From assembly GCF_001949145.1 (NCBI RefSeq), contig NW_019091387.1, positions 1,402,445 through 1,440,242 on the forward strand: a stretch of 37,798 nucleotides of DNA. The letters run 5' to 3'. How positions within the stretch are numbered: the stretch's first letter is position 1; every line of letters begins with the position of its first letter. The position numbers were made by a program, and so were the translations under genes. Below the pieces are notes generated by a model. It saw only the letters and a program-made list of their open reading frames with translations. It had not been told where the DNA came from and searched no databases. Positions 10,588 to 22,300 of this stretch are shown here, piece after piece. The DNA is from Acanthaster planci. Lineage: Eukaryota > Echinodermata > Asteroidea > Valvatida > Acanthasteridae.

Positions 10588-12059
10588 AAGCGGGCAAATC
10601 CTGGTTTCAAACAAAAAAACCTCAGTACCTCGAATTATTGTACAATAAACGCAAATGTGAAAATTTGCAGGTGGTAAAGTCAGCGTGTCTTTCACTGGCA
10701 TTTACCCCCACCCCACTTCAACTTCAAGCGATCTGGCATCCTGCCTCTCTCAACTTGCCTTACTTCAATCAGGGGTCTCCGGGAATTTCGTTGAGAAATT
10801 CTTCCGAAAATGCACTTCAATAGAGAACAATCACACTTTAATGCCATCTTGTAGCAATGTACCCCCCCCCAAAAAAAGCAATAATGTAAACAAGGCTTGA
10901 AAATTACCTGTAGTTTGAAACCGTAAAATCGTCCAAAAATATAAATGATTCGTTATTGAAGCTAATGCGTAAAAAAACTTAAACGCACAATCAGTAAGAT
11001 CAAAATCCTTTTATTAGTTGGATTATGAAACCGCCGACCCCGGATAATGCAAATTGAGAAAAAAAGAATAGAGTTTTTAAAAATGACATTATATTAGTCC
11101 AGACAGTGTTTTTAAAAACAATTATATCTCCTCCAACTCTAGATACATTTAAGTTAGTTTGGGTGGAAATGGAATTTTTGAGCCTTTTTTCTGTCCTCCG
11201 ACCCTGCAAAACGTCACCGTGTGCTCTTAATGCAATAAATCAAAATTGCTGGCCAATGAGCGTTAAATTCGCTCGGCGTGAACAGTGCAAACATGTGCGT
11301 ATAAAAGTTAAATTAAACGAGAGGAATGTTATTTGCGAATGCATATAATTGGGAATTTGATCCATCTTATTTTATTATGTTTACAAATACGCACATCAAT
11401 TAGAAATGTCTCCCAGTTCCCCCTTGCCTGCTCCTGAATTGGCCGCTGAAAAAATACATGTACGTACATGAACATGTGCATTTACACCTTTTATATGACA
11501 CGTAAACGTTGTGATACCGCTGTTTTAGCCACTGAAGAATAAAACACAACTGTGTTGTTTTATGTCGTAAATATATGGAAAGGATAGCCTACTTTGTCAC
11601 TTGGTAACTGGCGTATTGGAGGAGGGGGGAGGATGTTGGTTATTTATTTTTATACGCACGGTCGAAAATGCATAGGCGAAGTGGGCCTGTAACCCCATGG
11701 TAACCTGAAGGCTTTGCCTCCTGCAAGTCAATATTTTTGTCAGTTTCCGTCAAGTGACGTTAAAATTCTGAACTTGGAGAACACTGATTATCTGTAAAAG
11801 TTTATTTTGGAACAGCAAGTTCAGGAAATTTTATTTGATGACAATTTTTGATATTCATATCTGCAGGATAATCACAGTTGGGGACAACCAGCTCAAACTT
11901 AAGCGACGTGCAGTGGTTGGTGGGACAGTAAAAGTTGCAGGCGTACGTCTATTCCTTCCGCCATTATGCATGTAAAAGTCATTAACGCGAGAAACATTTC
12001 GTAACCCCAACATTCGATTAGTTTGGACAAGTTCGTAAGAGTACGTCACTTCAGTTTAA
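10588..12059. other. No gene seen
   Basis: No exon candidate. The stretch 11106-11290 shares scattered similarity with 36930-37085 (CTCCGACCCTG, then AATCCAATAAAT-like, then TGCTGGCC), suggesting an old dispersed repeat. A short ACATGTAC tract lies at 11455-11480. Confidence 0.35.
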
Positions 12060-12210
12060 ACCACGCCCACTGCACATGCACTGCACATAGCTATGGAGCT
12101 ACATGCATTGGTCGTGGAACCGGAAGTTAACGCGAACCTTCAGCGATTGTCCAACGGGAGCCTGCAAATCGTGGCCCGTTCGCCTTTGCGACGAAGTGAC
12201 TTACGAACCG
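12060..12210. promoter_or_regulatory. CpG-richer, promoter-like segment with ETS-type site
   Basis: This stretch has many CpGs compared with its surroundings and contains ACCGGAAGT (ETS-type core) at about 12119-12127, a CCACGCCC box near 12061, and ATTGG (reverse CCAAT) near 12109. It could be a promoter for either strand. No transcript start is proven. Confidence 0.25.
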
Positions 12211-12812
12211 GATCCGGTCGCTTTTAATATACTGATAGAGTGATAGAGATACCAGCGTTTGTGCAGATTTGAGCTTCTTAGAAAGTTTGTGTGAAATTTG
12301 CTTAATTTTCAGGGTACAATACTCAACGAGGAGGTCATCCCTGGTCTCATGCAAGGTCACGAAAGTGGGTGGGTAACGCTTGTCAACACATAAGTAACTC
12401 GCCTGCGGGCCCATTAGGCCTAGGCTACTGTTTCCCAGCAGAGAGCAGGAGTTTTGAAACTCCGTTTCCGCAGCTCTCTCTCTTCTGTGTTGGGGGAAAC
12501 AGAACATATTTTCTGTGCCTTTTTTTCCACACTTATCAGTTACTTTTTTGGTTCTTTGATACTTATTTACTGCAACCGTGACGGATGGCAAAGAATCCTT
12601 GTCTGTAACGCTTTTCTTTGAGCCATGCATGATCAGAGTATGATATAGGCGGATTTCAGTTTTGGTTTTTTGGGGTGAAATTCCATGCCTAACCGACACT
12701 TCTTAATTTTGTTCCTTAAGGAGTTTCATTATATAGGATTTGAATGTTCTCCACATCAAGTTCTTTTCAACTTCTTCCTGGTTGGATAGATCGATTTCAG
12801 TTGAACTCATCG

Positions 12813-12898
12813 TGACGTACGCAATAGTTATCGTGTACGTACACAATAGTTATCATGTACATGTACGTACACAATAGTTATCATGTACGTACACAATA
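12813..12898. repeat. Minisatellite of GTACGTACACAATAGTTATC units
   Basis: Three to four tandem units of about 22-28 bp containing ACAATAGTTATC separated by GTACGTAC/GTACATGTAC spacers. The last unit is partial and ends at ACAATAAG. Confidence 0.85.
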
Positions 12899-12919
12899 AG
12901 GGTAAGACTTTTTTTATTA

Positions 12920-13080
12920 TCGTGGCGGAAATACGCCTCCGTACTTCCGTACCCAGCTACGTTTTTTCGCAAACTTTTTCTGCAGCGCGTGCGCAGTTGT
13001 GACAGTGACCGCCTCTCGCTCGTTTGAGTGACACAGCATGCTGTGCCATTCAATTCACTGCGCACGCCGTACACACACGT
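12920..13080. promoter_or_regulatory. CpG-rich segment with NRF1-like GCGCGTGCGCAG; possible upstream promoter
   Basis: CpG-dense sequence with GCGCGTGCGCAG near 12986-12997, close to the NRF1 consensus. Possible + strand donors follow at about 13136 (AAG/GTAAAC) and 13258 (TTG/GTAAGG). It lies about 3 kb upstream of the apparent acceptor of the receptor's first coding exon, so it could be the receptor promoter with a 5' untranslated exon. This link is inference only. Confidence 0.25.
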
Positions 13081-13418
13081 GTAGCATGCACGGTGACCCT
13101 ACGGCACATGTACCGTTGAAATAGAAATGACATAAGGTAAACCACCTGCAGAGCGTTTTTATGGTCGAAGTGCTTGAACTGAATGACGATGTAATTTTCT
13201 TTATGATTTCTCCCAGTGAAAAGTGAGTCATCTCCACTGTTTTGAAACCTTGAAGGTTGGTAAGGCTACTGTCATGACTGTTTCTTTACTTGGCTCCTAG
13301 ACCGTCAATTATTTTCTATCGTCCATTCGTGCCTCCATTGTGAAACTTTCCATCCTCATGATGTAAACATGCGATATGATGATTAACATTGCATGCAATG
13401 TGTAGTACCATACAGCTC

Positions 13419-13631
13419 CAGTGGCGTAGCTTTGAGGGGGACACAAAAGGGGCACCAGCATCTTATGGGGGAGCAGTAGCTTTCAGTGGTGTGGTTTTTT
13501 TGGGAGCAAGTTTTGTTATCCTTTTCTATTCATCCGTTTTTATTAGCGGGGGGAGGGGCACCTGCAAGGAGCATCGGGAACTTGTGGGGGCACGTGCCCC
13601 CAGGCCCCCGTGGCTACAGCATATGCCACTG
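13419..13631 (+). mobile_element. hAT-type miniature element (MITE), copy 1
   Basis: It begins CAGTGGCGTAGC and ends GCCACTG. Its interior (GGGGCACCAGCATCTTATGG, then TTTCAGTGGTGTGGTTTTTT) matches the reverse complement of the element at 18852-19078 almost throughout. The right end carries about seven extra bases between GGCTAC and GCCACTG, and no clean target duplication is seen. The 140-codon frame over this region is a by-product of the element. It is non-autonomous, with no transposase. Confidence 0.75.
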
Positions 13632-16187
13632 ATAGTGTACTGTGCTTTGTATTGTGGCCAGGTCGCTTGTGTGTTCAGTACTCGTCTGTTCTTCTACCGT
13701 GAAAATAAAGATTTCCCACCATCCACCTGGCACATTTTACCACACATTCACATTTTGAAAGAGTGCTTACACGAACAACCCCTTTTCAACCAACACCCAG
13801 TGACCCAGTGAAGACCAGCTGAGTGAAAAGTGAAAAAGCTTACAGCCCCACATTTTATGGAAGGGTTCGTAGTGGTCATTATATTCCTTAAAAATCTTTA
13901 AATTTTATCGTCATGAAATTCCTGGAAAAGTTATTAAATGTTTGTAGAAAAATCATTAAAAGTCATTAAGTTCTCATCTTCTACATCTTGTATTTTATAA
14001 CTTCGTTTTTCAAGACATGATTCAGTATTTCGTGTTTAGCACGCCAATCTGTGAATCACAGACAGTTGTCACTGTTACGTCAAATCCCTGCGATGTCACG
14101 CAGAGAAGAATTGCTCATAATGATAATGGAAGTCATTAAAATGTCTTTGAAAATGTACCCTAAAAGTCATTAAAGTCTTTAGATTTTTTGGGTCTTGACA
14201 CTGTGAACCCTCTATGGCCTGTAAACTCTGAACCCTTGAGTACCTAGCGAGATGTGTATAACAAGTAATCCAGGCTGCCAGAGATTTTTCAGTTCGATTC
14301 AAGCCAATGAAGTTGTAATAGACCATATTTGCGGCGTCCCCAATTTCAGTCGTTTTCCCCAATGCAGTGTATTTATTTGAAAACGTTAAATTCAAAGAAC
14401 CCAACTATATTCTATGATTTCATTCTAACCCCCAATATCACCTGGTACCATCCCATTAAGAATTTCAAAATTTTACTCTATGCTCAGGAATACGACTGAA
14501 ATTGGCGACTCCACGAATACGGTGTATTTCAATCAACTTTTAGGGATTCAACACATGAATGATATGAATAATTCATCCCAAATTCAATTAATAATTATCA
14601 TTAAAGTGTCCAACTCTAGATGAAGCAAAGGTAAATTTAGGTTGTTAACCAGGAAGAACATAATGAATGAAAATTCCATCAACCACTGGCCCCTCCCTTT
14701 CCACCTGTGTCTCCTTGTTAATGTGAAAGTCCATTGAACTAGATTCTACTTTTGACAAAACATGGAGCAGGAGGTTGAAGGAACCCCTTGCATGTACTGG
14801 GATTCAGAAAATATCTTTGAAGCTGAAGTTAGTGTAATCAAATTGCTTATTGCTTATTTATTATCTTCATCAACTTGTTTAATTTCAGTCTAATTTAAAT
14901 TTCAGTTTGTTTAATTTTTAACAAATAAATAAATAAATAAAAGTTTAAATAAATATGCTGACAAATATATTAGCTTTCTCTTGAAGATTGTCCCAGACCC
15001 CTGGATATGCTAACTTGGCTTCTCTCGAACTACTGGCTACATCTGCCTGGACACAATTTAACACGGACTCCACTTGAGCCCATATGGCTACTGTGTAGAC
15101 TCAGTGCCGGGCTGTTGACCAGTGGTCTGCTAGGTGGTGGTGCAGACTGAATTCTGACCCTGGCATAGGCCCTTAAATGCCTGCTATAGTCTCTTGATGG
15201 ACATTTCCATCAAGACTGTGATTGGTCACTTGCAAGTTTGACCAAACCTTCCTCAAAGTTTGATTTGCATATAAGCTTCCCCATTGGTCAAACCTTTGAA
15301 GGTTCATTGTGTACATGTAACTCTGCTAATCAGCAGGATCAGCAGATTTTCTCCCAGGTTCCAACAACCTGCAACCTCCAGTTTCATGAATCTCCCAAAC
15401 AATGAAAACTGACATTCTGTTTCTAAAAATACTTGGTCAGGACTGTGGGAAAGTTCCCCTAAAACAATGGACTGGATTAGTAAGTGAGGTAAACATCATG
15501 ACCTCCACCATTGCATACTACAGATACATGTAGTTCCATTGGGGTTGCATAAGGTTGGAAAATATCCTGGGAACGAGGGGAACAGAATAAGAAATGCAAG
15601 ATAACCCACACAAAATATAAATTTTTACATTTCCTGACATAAAAGATCACACTCTTGATCAGAGATTTGACATTAACATTAGGTCTTACAAACTCATGCG
15701 TTCACAATTGAAGCGTGTCAACAGTCACAACTCACATAGTTTGTAACTGTACAAGTCAAGCATTTGAAATTGAAAGTTCAACCATTGTAAAATTTGTCCA
15801 AAGCCTAGCAAAGCCAAGGCACATGGTGGTCTTAGACTCAATCACTTGTACACCTACTCTAGTGAATAGACTTGAACATTGATTGAGAAATAAATATGAA
15901 TTTGGAATTTCAAACTTCACAACTGAAAGCATTTATTTCAAATACTATTTTGTTTTTTAAATGGCATCCAACTTTGACGGATATTCTAGGTATATCTGAT
16001 GTCTTAAAAACAATTTCAGGTTTTGTTTTTCCAAATGGCATATAAAATTCTAGTATTATGACACTATAAAGACTTGGAAACATGTATGTCAGTCCACTTT
16101 TTTCACATCTGAAATCCATTTTCTGTCATGCCTAAAATATAAACAGGGTTTTGAGTATTATGTTTTTGTTCATGTTTTTATCTTCAG
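13632..16187. other. No gene seen; dispersed AGTCATTAAA repeat
   Basis: The segments 13883-13975 and 14130-14190 carry repeated AAAAGTCATTAAA and CCTGGAAAAG motifs, a dispersed low-complexity repeat seen again near 22645-22705. An (AAAT)n tract lies at about 14922-14942. No exon candidate was found. Confidence 0.4.
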
Positions 16188-16252
16188 GGACATCGGATTG
16201 TTAGTTACTAAGCTGTATTCTGTTTTGATGAAGATGAGCTGACGAGCAAATC
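16188..16252 (+). other. 5' untranslated part of the receptor's first coding exon
   Basis: An acceptor-like TTTTTATCTTCAG ends at 16187, and the sequence from 16188 leads to the start codon at 16253. An in-frame TGA at 16235-16237 stops upstream reading and supports that ATG. If the acceptor is used, one or more 5' untranslated exons lie upstream, possibly near 12.9-13.3 kb. Confidence 0.4.
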
Positions 16253-16312
16253 ATGAATTTGCTTCATGTAGAAAGTGCAGTGGTAGGCCTACTGCTGTAC
16301 GTAACTTCATTT
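16253..16312 (+). CDS. Receptor coding exon 1: signal peptide
   Basis: It codes MNLLHVESAVVGLLLYVTSF, a short N-region followed by a hydrophobic core, then runs into a perfect GTAAGT donor (16313-16318) in phase 0. Exon 2 begins in phase 0 with VGVDG, giving a plausible cleavage zone around residues 20-25. The upstream in-frame TGA at 16235-16237 fixes the start. I found it by searching for a phase 0 signal-peptide exon, so it rests on fit rather than similarity. Confidence 0.72.
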
Positions 16313-19300
16313 GTAAGTATTTCTGCAGTGGTCCTGCTAGTCACAACCTGACCTAAGAAGGCATCGATGTACATTGTATTATTAAGTGAATCAATCCAGT
16401 ACATGCTTTCTGTAATGAATTGTTAGCATCTATTCTCCTGATCTGGTCTTAAGCAAACAGACCAGACCAGCAGAGTGACATTGATAGTTGCCTATAAAGA
16501 TGAAGGTGAGAGACATGAAAACTTTTTAAACCAGAAAGTTAAAACAACTAAAAAAAAGAACTTTCCAGCAGTTTTGTTAAACAATGGTACTTCTTTTTTT
16601 TTTTTTTCAAACACTCCCGTAGCCATTATGGTCCTGAATGTTGTGCCTCTTAGGAGTAATCGTAAACAATTTCTATGAAGATTGGCACCCACATGCTATG
16701 TACTGCGTGAGGCGGCACAAAATGCAAATATGACACACTCAAAATACAGACTCATAATACGTGTATTGGGCTTTAAAAACGAGTTTAAATTTCATGTGAC
16801 ACCAGAAAATTGTTTAAAAGCAGCCAGCTGGTGCTTTATCAACTGCATAAGACCAGACTCCAGAGGGGCTCTCAGCCAACTGGCTAATCTATGTTAGGTA
16901 TTCGTGAATATTGATTATTGTTTAAGAGCATGTTGCAGTAACAAGCCCAATTTCGTAGAGCTGCTGTCTCTTGCTTGGTGAAAATTGGCAGAGCCAATAA
17001 ACCTGACTGAGTGACAGTTGAGCTGGAAACTTACTTGTACATAGCCTTGGTCAAGGCATTCGTTTTTAGGCACACTGCACTAGCTAGCTATCTGTTGTCA
17101 TCGTTGTTTTTCATATGCAGTGGAAAAATCAAGGCAGACTGCAACCTCATGTGGCCAGTGTGATATGCAAATTAAAAGAACCAGGACAAGTCCTGGTTGA
17201 ATAATTGTAGTTGAGCAGTTTTATGTAAATATCCATGTCCTGATGTCATACTTTATTTGTGTGTGTGTTGCCAGATATTCAGTGGACAGCAGGCAATTAA
17301 GAGCCCCCACTGGCTCCATAGAAAATTATCAGTGCAGAGACCTACAATATTGGTATACTTTAGCCATGGCCATTGCAAGGCTGCTAGGAGGTGCTTGCCC
17401 CTCCATCCAGGAAAAAAACTAAAAATAGAAAAAAATTGAAAAAAAAAGGAGAAAAAAGGAAATAGAATACAGTTGAAAAGAGTTGAACATCAACAACTTG
17501 CTTTGAACAACCCTCAAAAGTAACCTCCTTCCATCATTCTTAGTTTATCAGTTCATTGCTTATCAGAACGTTACGCCTTCTCTTCCCAACCCCCACAACA
17601 AAATTTGCCCCTGGAAAAGTACTTACCCCCCTCTCAAAAAAGAAAAAATCAGGGTGATTGAGGCCCTTGACTTACATGTAAGATATCTGATTGTAGTTGA
17701 CCTTTAGCCAACTTACAACGGTGGCAGACTGCATTCTAGAGTCACACCAAACTAAATACACCCATAGAGTTAAGAGCGACTCAGGTCAACCCAATTAAAT
17801 TTTGCTTACAGACAGACGAACTTATTACATACATTTGCATTGGGTTCTGCCCACGAATAGAATGATGTCTGAAACCAAGGTGCACTGATGTCATTCCAAG
17901 TGCCTCCAAGTGTCAATCTTTTGCCTGCTAGTATGCCTGTTTGCGCCTAATTGTTTCAGACGTCAAACTTTTGCCACACTTAATTCAAAACTTGCTTTTC
18001 ATGTGGTCCAGCCTGACTGTGGAGTGCCTATCTGAAATGGGGGGTAACGAAATATTGAACTTAGCCCTAAGTTGCAAAGAGTCATTTAGAGTAATGTTTG
18101 TGAATTCAACTTTCAGGGTTACAGACCAACACATTTACTCCTGTTGGGTTTATTTAACATGATATTTAAGCATATCATTAGTCACCTTACACTTTGTCCA
18201 AAAATACATACACATGTCAAGGATATCTGTATTTGCAGTACAACTCAGTGAATCAATCTACTATTCTCTATTGCTGCAGGACTGTTCTAGGGCTGTGTTG
18301 ATTATTCAAAAATTTGTAGACTCGATCAATTATCGAATATTTGAATAGTTATTTTTTAAATCAAATAGTTGAAGGTGAAAATCAGCAAACTAAAGGGGGG
18401 AATTGAACTAGTTGATTACCAGAAATATGCATTCTAAAATCGTATTTCAAGCTGTTCAGAGTAAACCTAAAGGGTCCATCCAGTGCAGTTATTTCACTAC
18501 AGTCCTTGAAATTGCAATTTTCTGTGTCTGTGAACTGTTTTGGATTTCCTGTGAGATGTAATATGTTTATGTGTTCACTCAGGTTGGGGTTGATGGACCT
18601 CCCACTGGGTTGGCGTTGCAAGCAAATGATATACACCCACAAGATGTTTGCAGTGCCTATGATGAGTACCGTGATGAAGACTCAGGAGAGTGTGAAATAT
18701 GCATTAAGTGTAATCCAGGATTTGGGTCAACTGCTGTAAGTGTCATTAACCAACCTGCATGTTCTTTCATTCCATTAAAAACAGAACAAATCAGGCGGGT
18801 TGAAAATGTGATTTCACACTTATTACTGCAAACCAAGCATAGAGTTAGTGCCAATGGCGTAGCTACGGTGGGGCCTGGGGGGAGGGGGGCATGTGCCCCC
18901 GCCCACAATTACCAGTGCTGCCCAGGTGGCCCCCCCCCCCAAAAAAACGGAGGAATGGATATTGAACAAGGCTAACAAAAAATTGCCCCCAAAAAACCAC
19001 ACCACTGAAAGCTGGTTCCCCCCATAAGATACTGGTGCCCCATATGCCCCCACTAGTAAAATACTAGCTACGCCACTGGTTAGTGCCACCCGGAGATGAG
19101 TGTGATCGATTTTCAACCTTTATTGGTCTGGAGCAGGGTTGAGTTCAACCCAAGTTGAAGTCAATCTTGGGGGTTGGCGCGGAGTAGAAAATATTCAAAG
19201 TGTAAATCCTTGCCAAGTTTGAACCCTTCAAAAAACCCGGAGATTTGTCTAATATTAAAAGGCCTTTGCAGCACTGAGCTGGGGTTGTGTAATGTTTTAT

Positions 19301-22300
19301 CTTACAGATCGAGTGTGGTTATGGCCGTGTAGCCAGGAAGGGCAAGTGTGAGCCTTGTCAACCAGGCTCAACTTACCAGGCTAATGTGGCCTCCACAGAG
19401 TCCTGCCAGCCCTGTAGACTCTGCGATGAAAATGCTGTAGTCGTGTCTCTGTGCAACGTGACCCATAACACAGTCTGTGGTTCCTGCAAACCTGGGTAGG
19501 AAGGATCGACGTCTACTAATTTGTGTCATTTTTAGCTTGGATTTACAATCCGCGCTAAGTTGAACTGCACCCTCTCCAGCAAAAAAAGGGCAGGCTGGTG
19601 AGAAGTTTTCCAAATGGGTTCCTGCATGCATTTACCACACACACGAAGACCATTCGTTCCAGCATAAATGTTTTGCACGTACTCAGCGTGTCCCATGCTA
19701 CATGCTACTTTTATCTTAAAATTCTATCTGTAAATACTGTGATAGAATGTTTTTTTCTTTTTTTAATGTAAATACTGGTTTTATTAACCTTGAATTAGTT
19801 AGTCATGTGTGGTTCTGGCTCTGTTAGAGATAGACATATTCACTCAGTTAAAGCTTGACAAAAGTGCTTGTGTTACAACTTAATATTATCGTTGTCTTCC
19901 ATGCTCATGGACTTAATTTATTTTAGACCGAACCCACCACAATATTACTTCACCTTGCATCAGGGACACAAAGCCAATTAATATCCCTGAGTACTTCCGA
20001 ATCCCACTGCTGCATTAGATTCGAGCCAGTCACCTAATCCCATCAAACTTGGCGAGAGAGTAATTAAGATGTCTGTTCTAGTGAGCAGGAAGATGTAGGT
20101 TCGAATCCCACCCGAGCAAGTTTTTAATTTTTTCGCCACTCTCAGATCAGACCAACGATACAGTGTGAATGTACGTACATTAATACAGATATATGGGTGC
20201 AACCTAAGATAAAAAGTTCTTGCATCCCTTCCACAATGATATCTGGCAGGCATGTCTAAGTGTGATTTATGGCTGTGTGTGGTTTACAGGTATGGTAGTG
20301 ATCCAAATCATAAAGGTAGTTGTAGTCGCTGCACTCTATTCAATGACGATGACAGACCAGAGGAATGTCAGACATTTCCAGTACCAACTGAACCACCTAC
20401 AACCTCCCCATCACCGCCTTTACAGCCACCGACTACAGAAGTACATCCCACCACAGTGGATATTCCCCTGGTAACCACGGTCGAAAGCCCCACCACGTCG
20501 ACTCCACTAGATCCTGGTAAAACTTCAGTTTATGGTGCCATACTGTTTGGATGTTTTAGTCTCATCCTAAAGCTGGTTCACACAAAAGCGAACACAAACA
20601 AAATACCAAATCAAGTATTTGTGCTGTGATTTGAAAAAAAAAATTGAGCAAATTTCAACTCGAGAGAATTTTGCTGCAAATGTGTCATAATGTGTAATTC
20701 ATTTCACTTTCTGATTTGCCTGAAGTATGAATCAGCCTTAACCCATAAACTTTGTATAACCAATGACTTAGCAACAAAAGACATTAACCCCTATAAGAGA
20801 TGTCTTAACCTTTCCTAAACCTGGAACCCGGTGGATTGAATAACTTTGCAAAGTTGGCGTTTTTTTGTTTCTTAAAATCAAACAGTTGAAGATGATACAA
20901 TTGCTCACTCCTTTACTCCCTCTTACAAAAAGTGAAGGGGGGACATAAAAAAATGACATAACCCCCCTTCCCCATCTGCTGGAATTTGTGCCCGTGTGGA
21001 ATGCAATACATGTCTTCGCTTTGCTTTAACATTTATCATTTTTTAGTGTGATATACAGTGTACATGCATACATCTACATGCATGTCCTTGTATTTTGTTT
21101 TCACATATACCATAGGAAAGGGCAGATCATCAGTGGAAGCTTGGAAAATTGCCGTGCCAGTATCATTTTCAGCTTTCATCATCTTGCTGGTGGTATGTTT
21201 TCTTTGGTGGAGAAAAGGCTCAAAGAGGCAGCACACAGGTAAACGTGGAACAAAGTATCAGGAATTTCGGAAACAGAGAAATTTACATGTACATGTATAC
21301 ATTGGCAATGAAGCAGTGAGTTCAGGTCACCAATTGTTGAAACATTTCTCTCTTGCTCCAGAAGGGCAGAACAGCACTGACCGTGAGGAAGGAACAGCTG
21401 CAGCTGCAGAAATGACCAGCCTGACAACCTCTCCCAGTGATGGAGATCCATCACCGGCCACTCCACCTTCTGCCACACCTAACGGAGGCTTGTCTGATCA
21501 AGAACTTCAATTAGGATCAACAGCTGAAATTCACCCCAATGGAAGTCCCCCAGTCCAGCAGGTGCCCCCTCCAAATGTGCCTCCAGTTGAAGTCAACGAA
21601 AATGGTCAGGAAACCAGAGGTGTCTCATCTTTTAAAGGACAGATGAACATATGAAAATGAGTTATGCAACATTACATGTTCTTTTTAAATATGTTTTAAT
21701 TTAAAAACAATTTTTCTTGTTTTTTTTAATCCAGAGAATGGAACAGCTCTTCCTGGTGAGAATGTGGATGATACAGAACCTGATAGTCACTCTGGTGAAT
21801 GTACTCCAAACCAGGCATGCTCACCAGGCCTGGTCCAAGATGATAACGAAAGCCTGGAAAATTCCGTCCACACTTCTGCAGGCTGTGATTATGCTGACAG
21901 CAGGGGTTCCACCAAGGAACATGCTCCCAGAGTAGTCTCTTCTCATCTTCTGCCTTCTATTCCAGAGAAGATGAATGGCATGAAGAGGTATTTTCACTCC
22001 GAGGTTAAAATTAACTTAATTACAAGAGACCTCTTTATGGCACTTAGAGTGTACTTGTAATTGTATTCGTAAGCCTTAACGTTTCAAGGCCATAGGAGTT
22101 CTTTAGCACCCTTTTATTGTTTAAGCAAAATCAAACACTTGTTAAATGCCTCAAGAAGTAACCTGCAGGTTTTCCTGGCCAATCTTAATTTGCCACCATT
22201 TCATTTGATATTCCAATTATTCAGTTTCACATTGAATTACGTGTGCTGTCAAAGTGATTTTTAATTTTATAGGATATGCAGTGTATGCAATGGAAAGTTA

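Noticed and set aside
10237-10823. Overlapping 63-146-codon open frames rich in Met, Tyr, His, Val, Cys and Thr
   Set aside because: They are translations of the ACATGTAC microsatellite on both strands and in several frames, not genes.
13389-13811. 140-codon + strand open frame
   Set aside because: It reads through the hAT miniature element at 13419-13631; the matching copy at 18852-19078 shows the sequence is mobile DNA.
18571-18582. ATG at 18571 as the receptor start
   Set aside because: It would lack a signal peptide and sits in the pyrimidine tract of the acceptor; the phase 0 signal-peptide exon at 16253 explains the N-terminus better.
20040-20135. Functional tRNA gene
   Set aside because: The B box is excellent, but the acceptor arms pair poorly and no credible anticodon stem is present, so a SINE or pseudogene is more likely.
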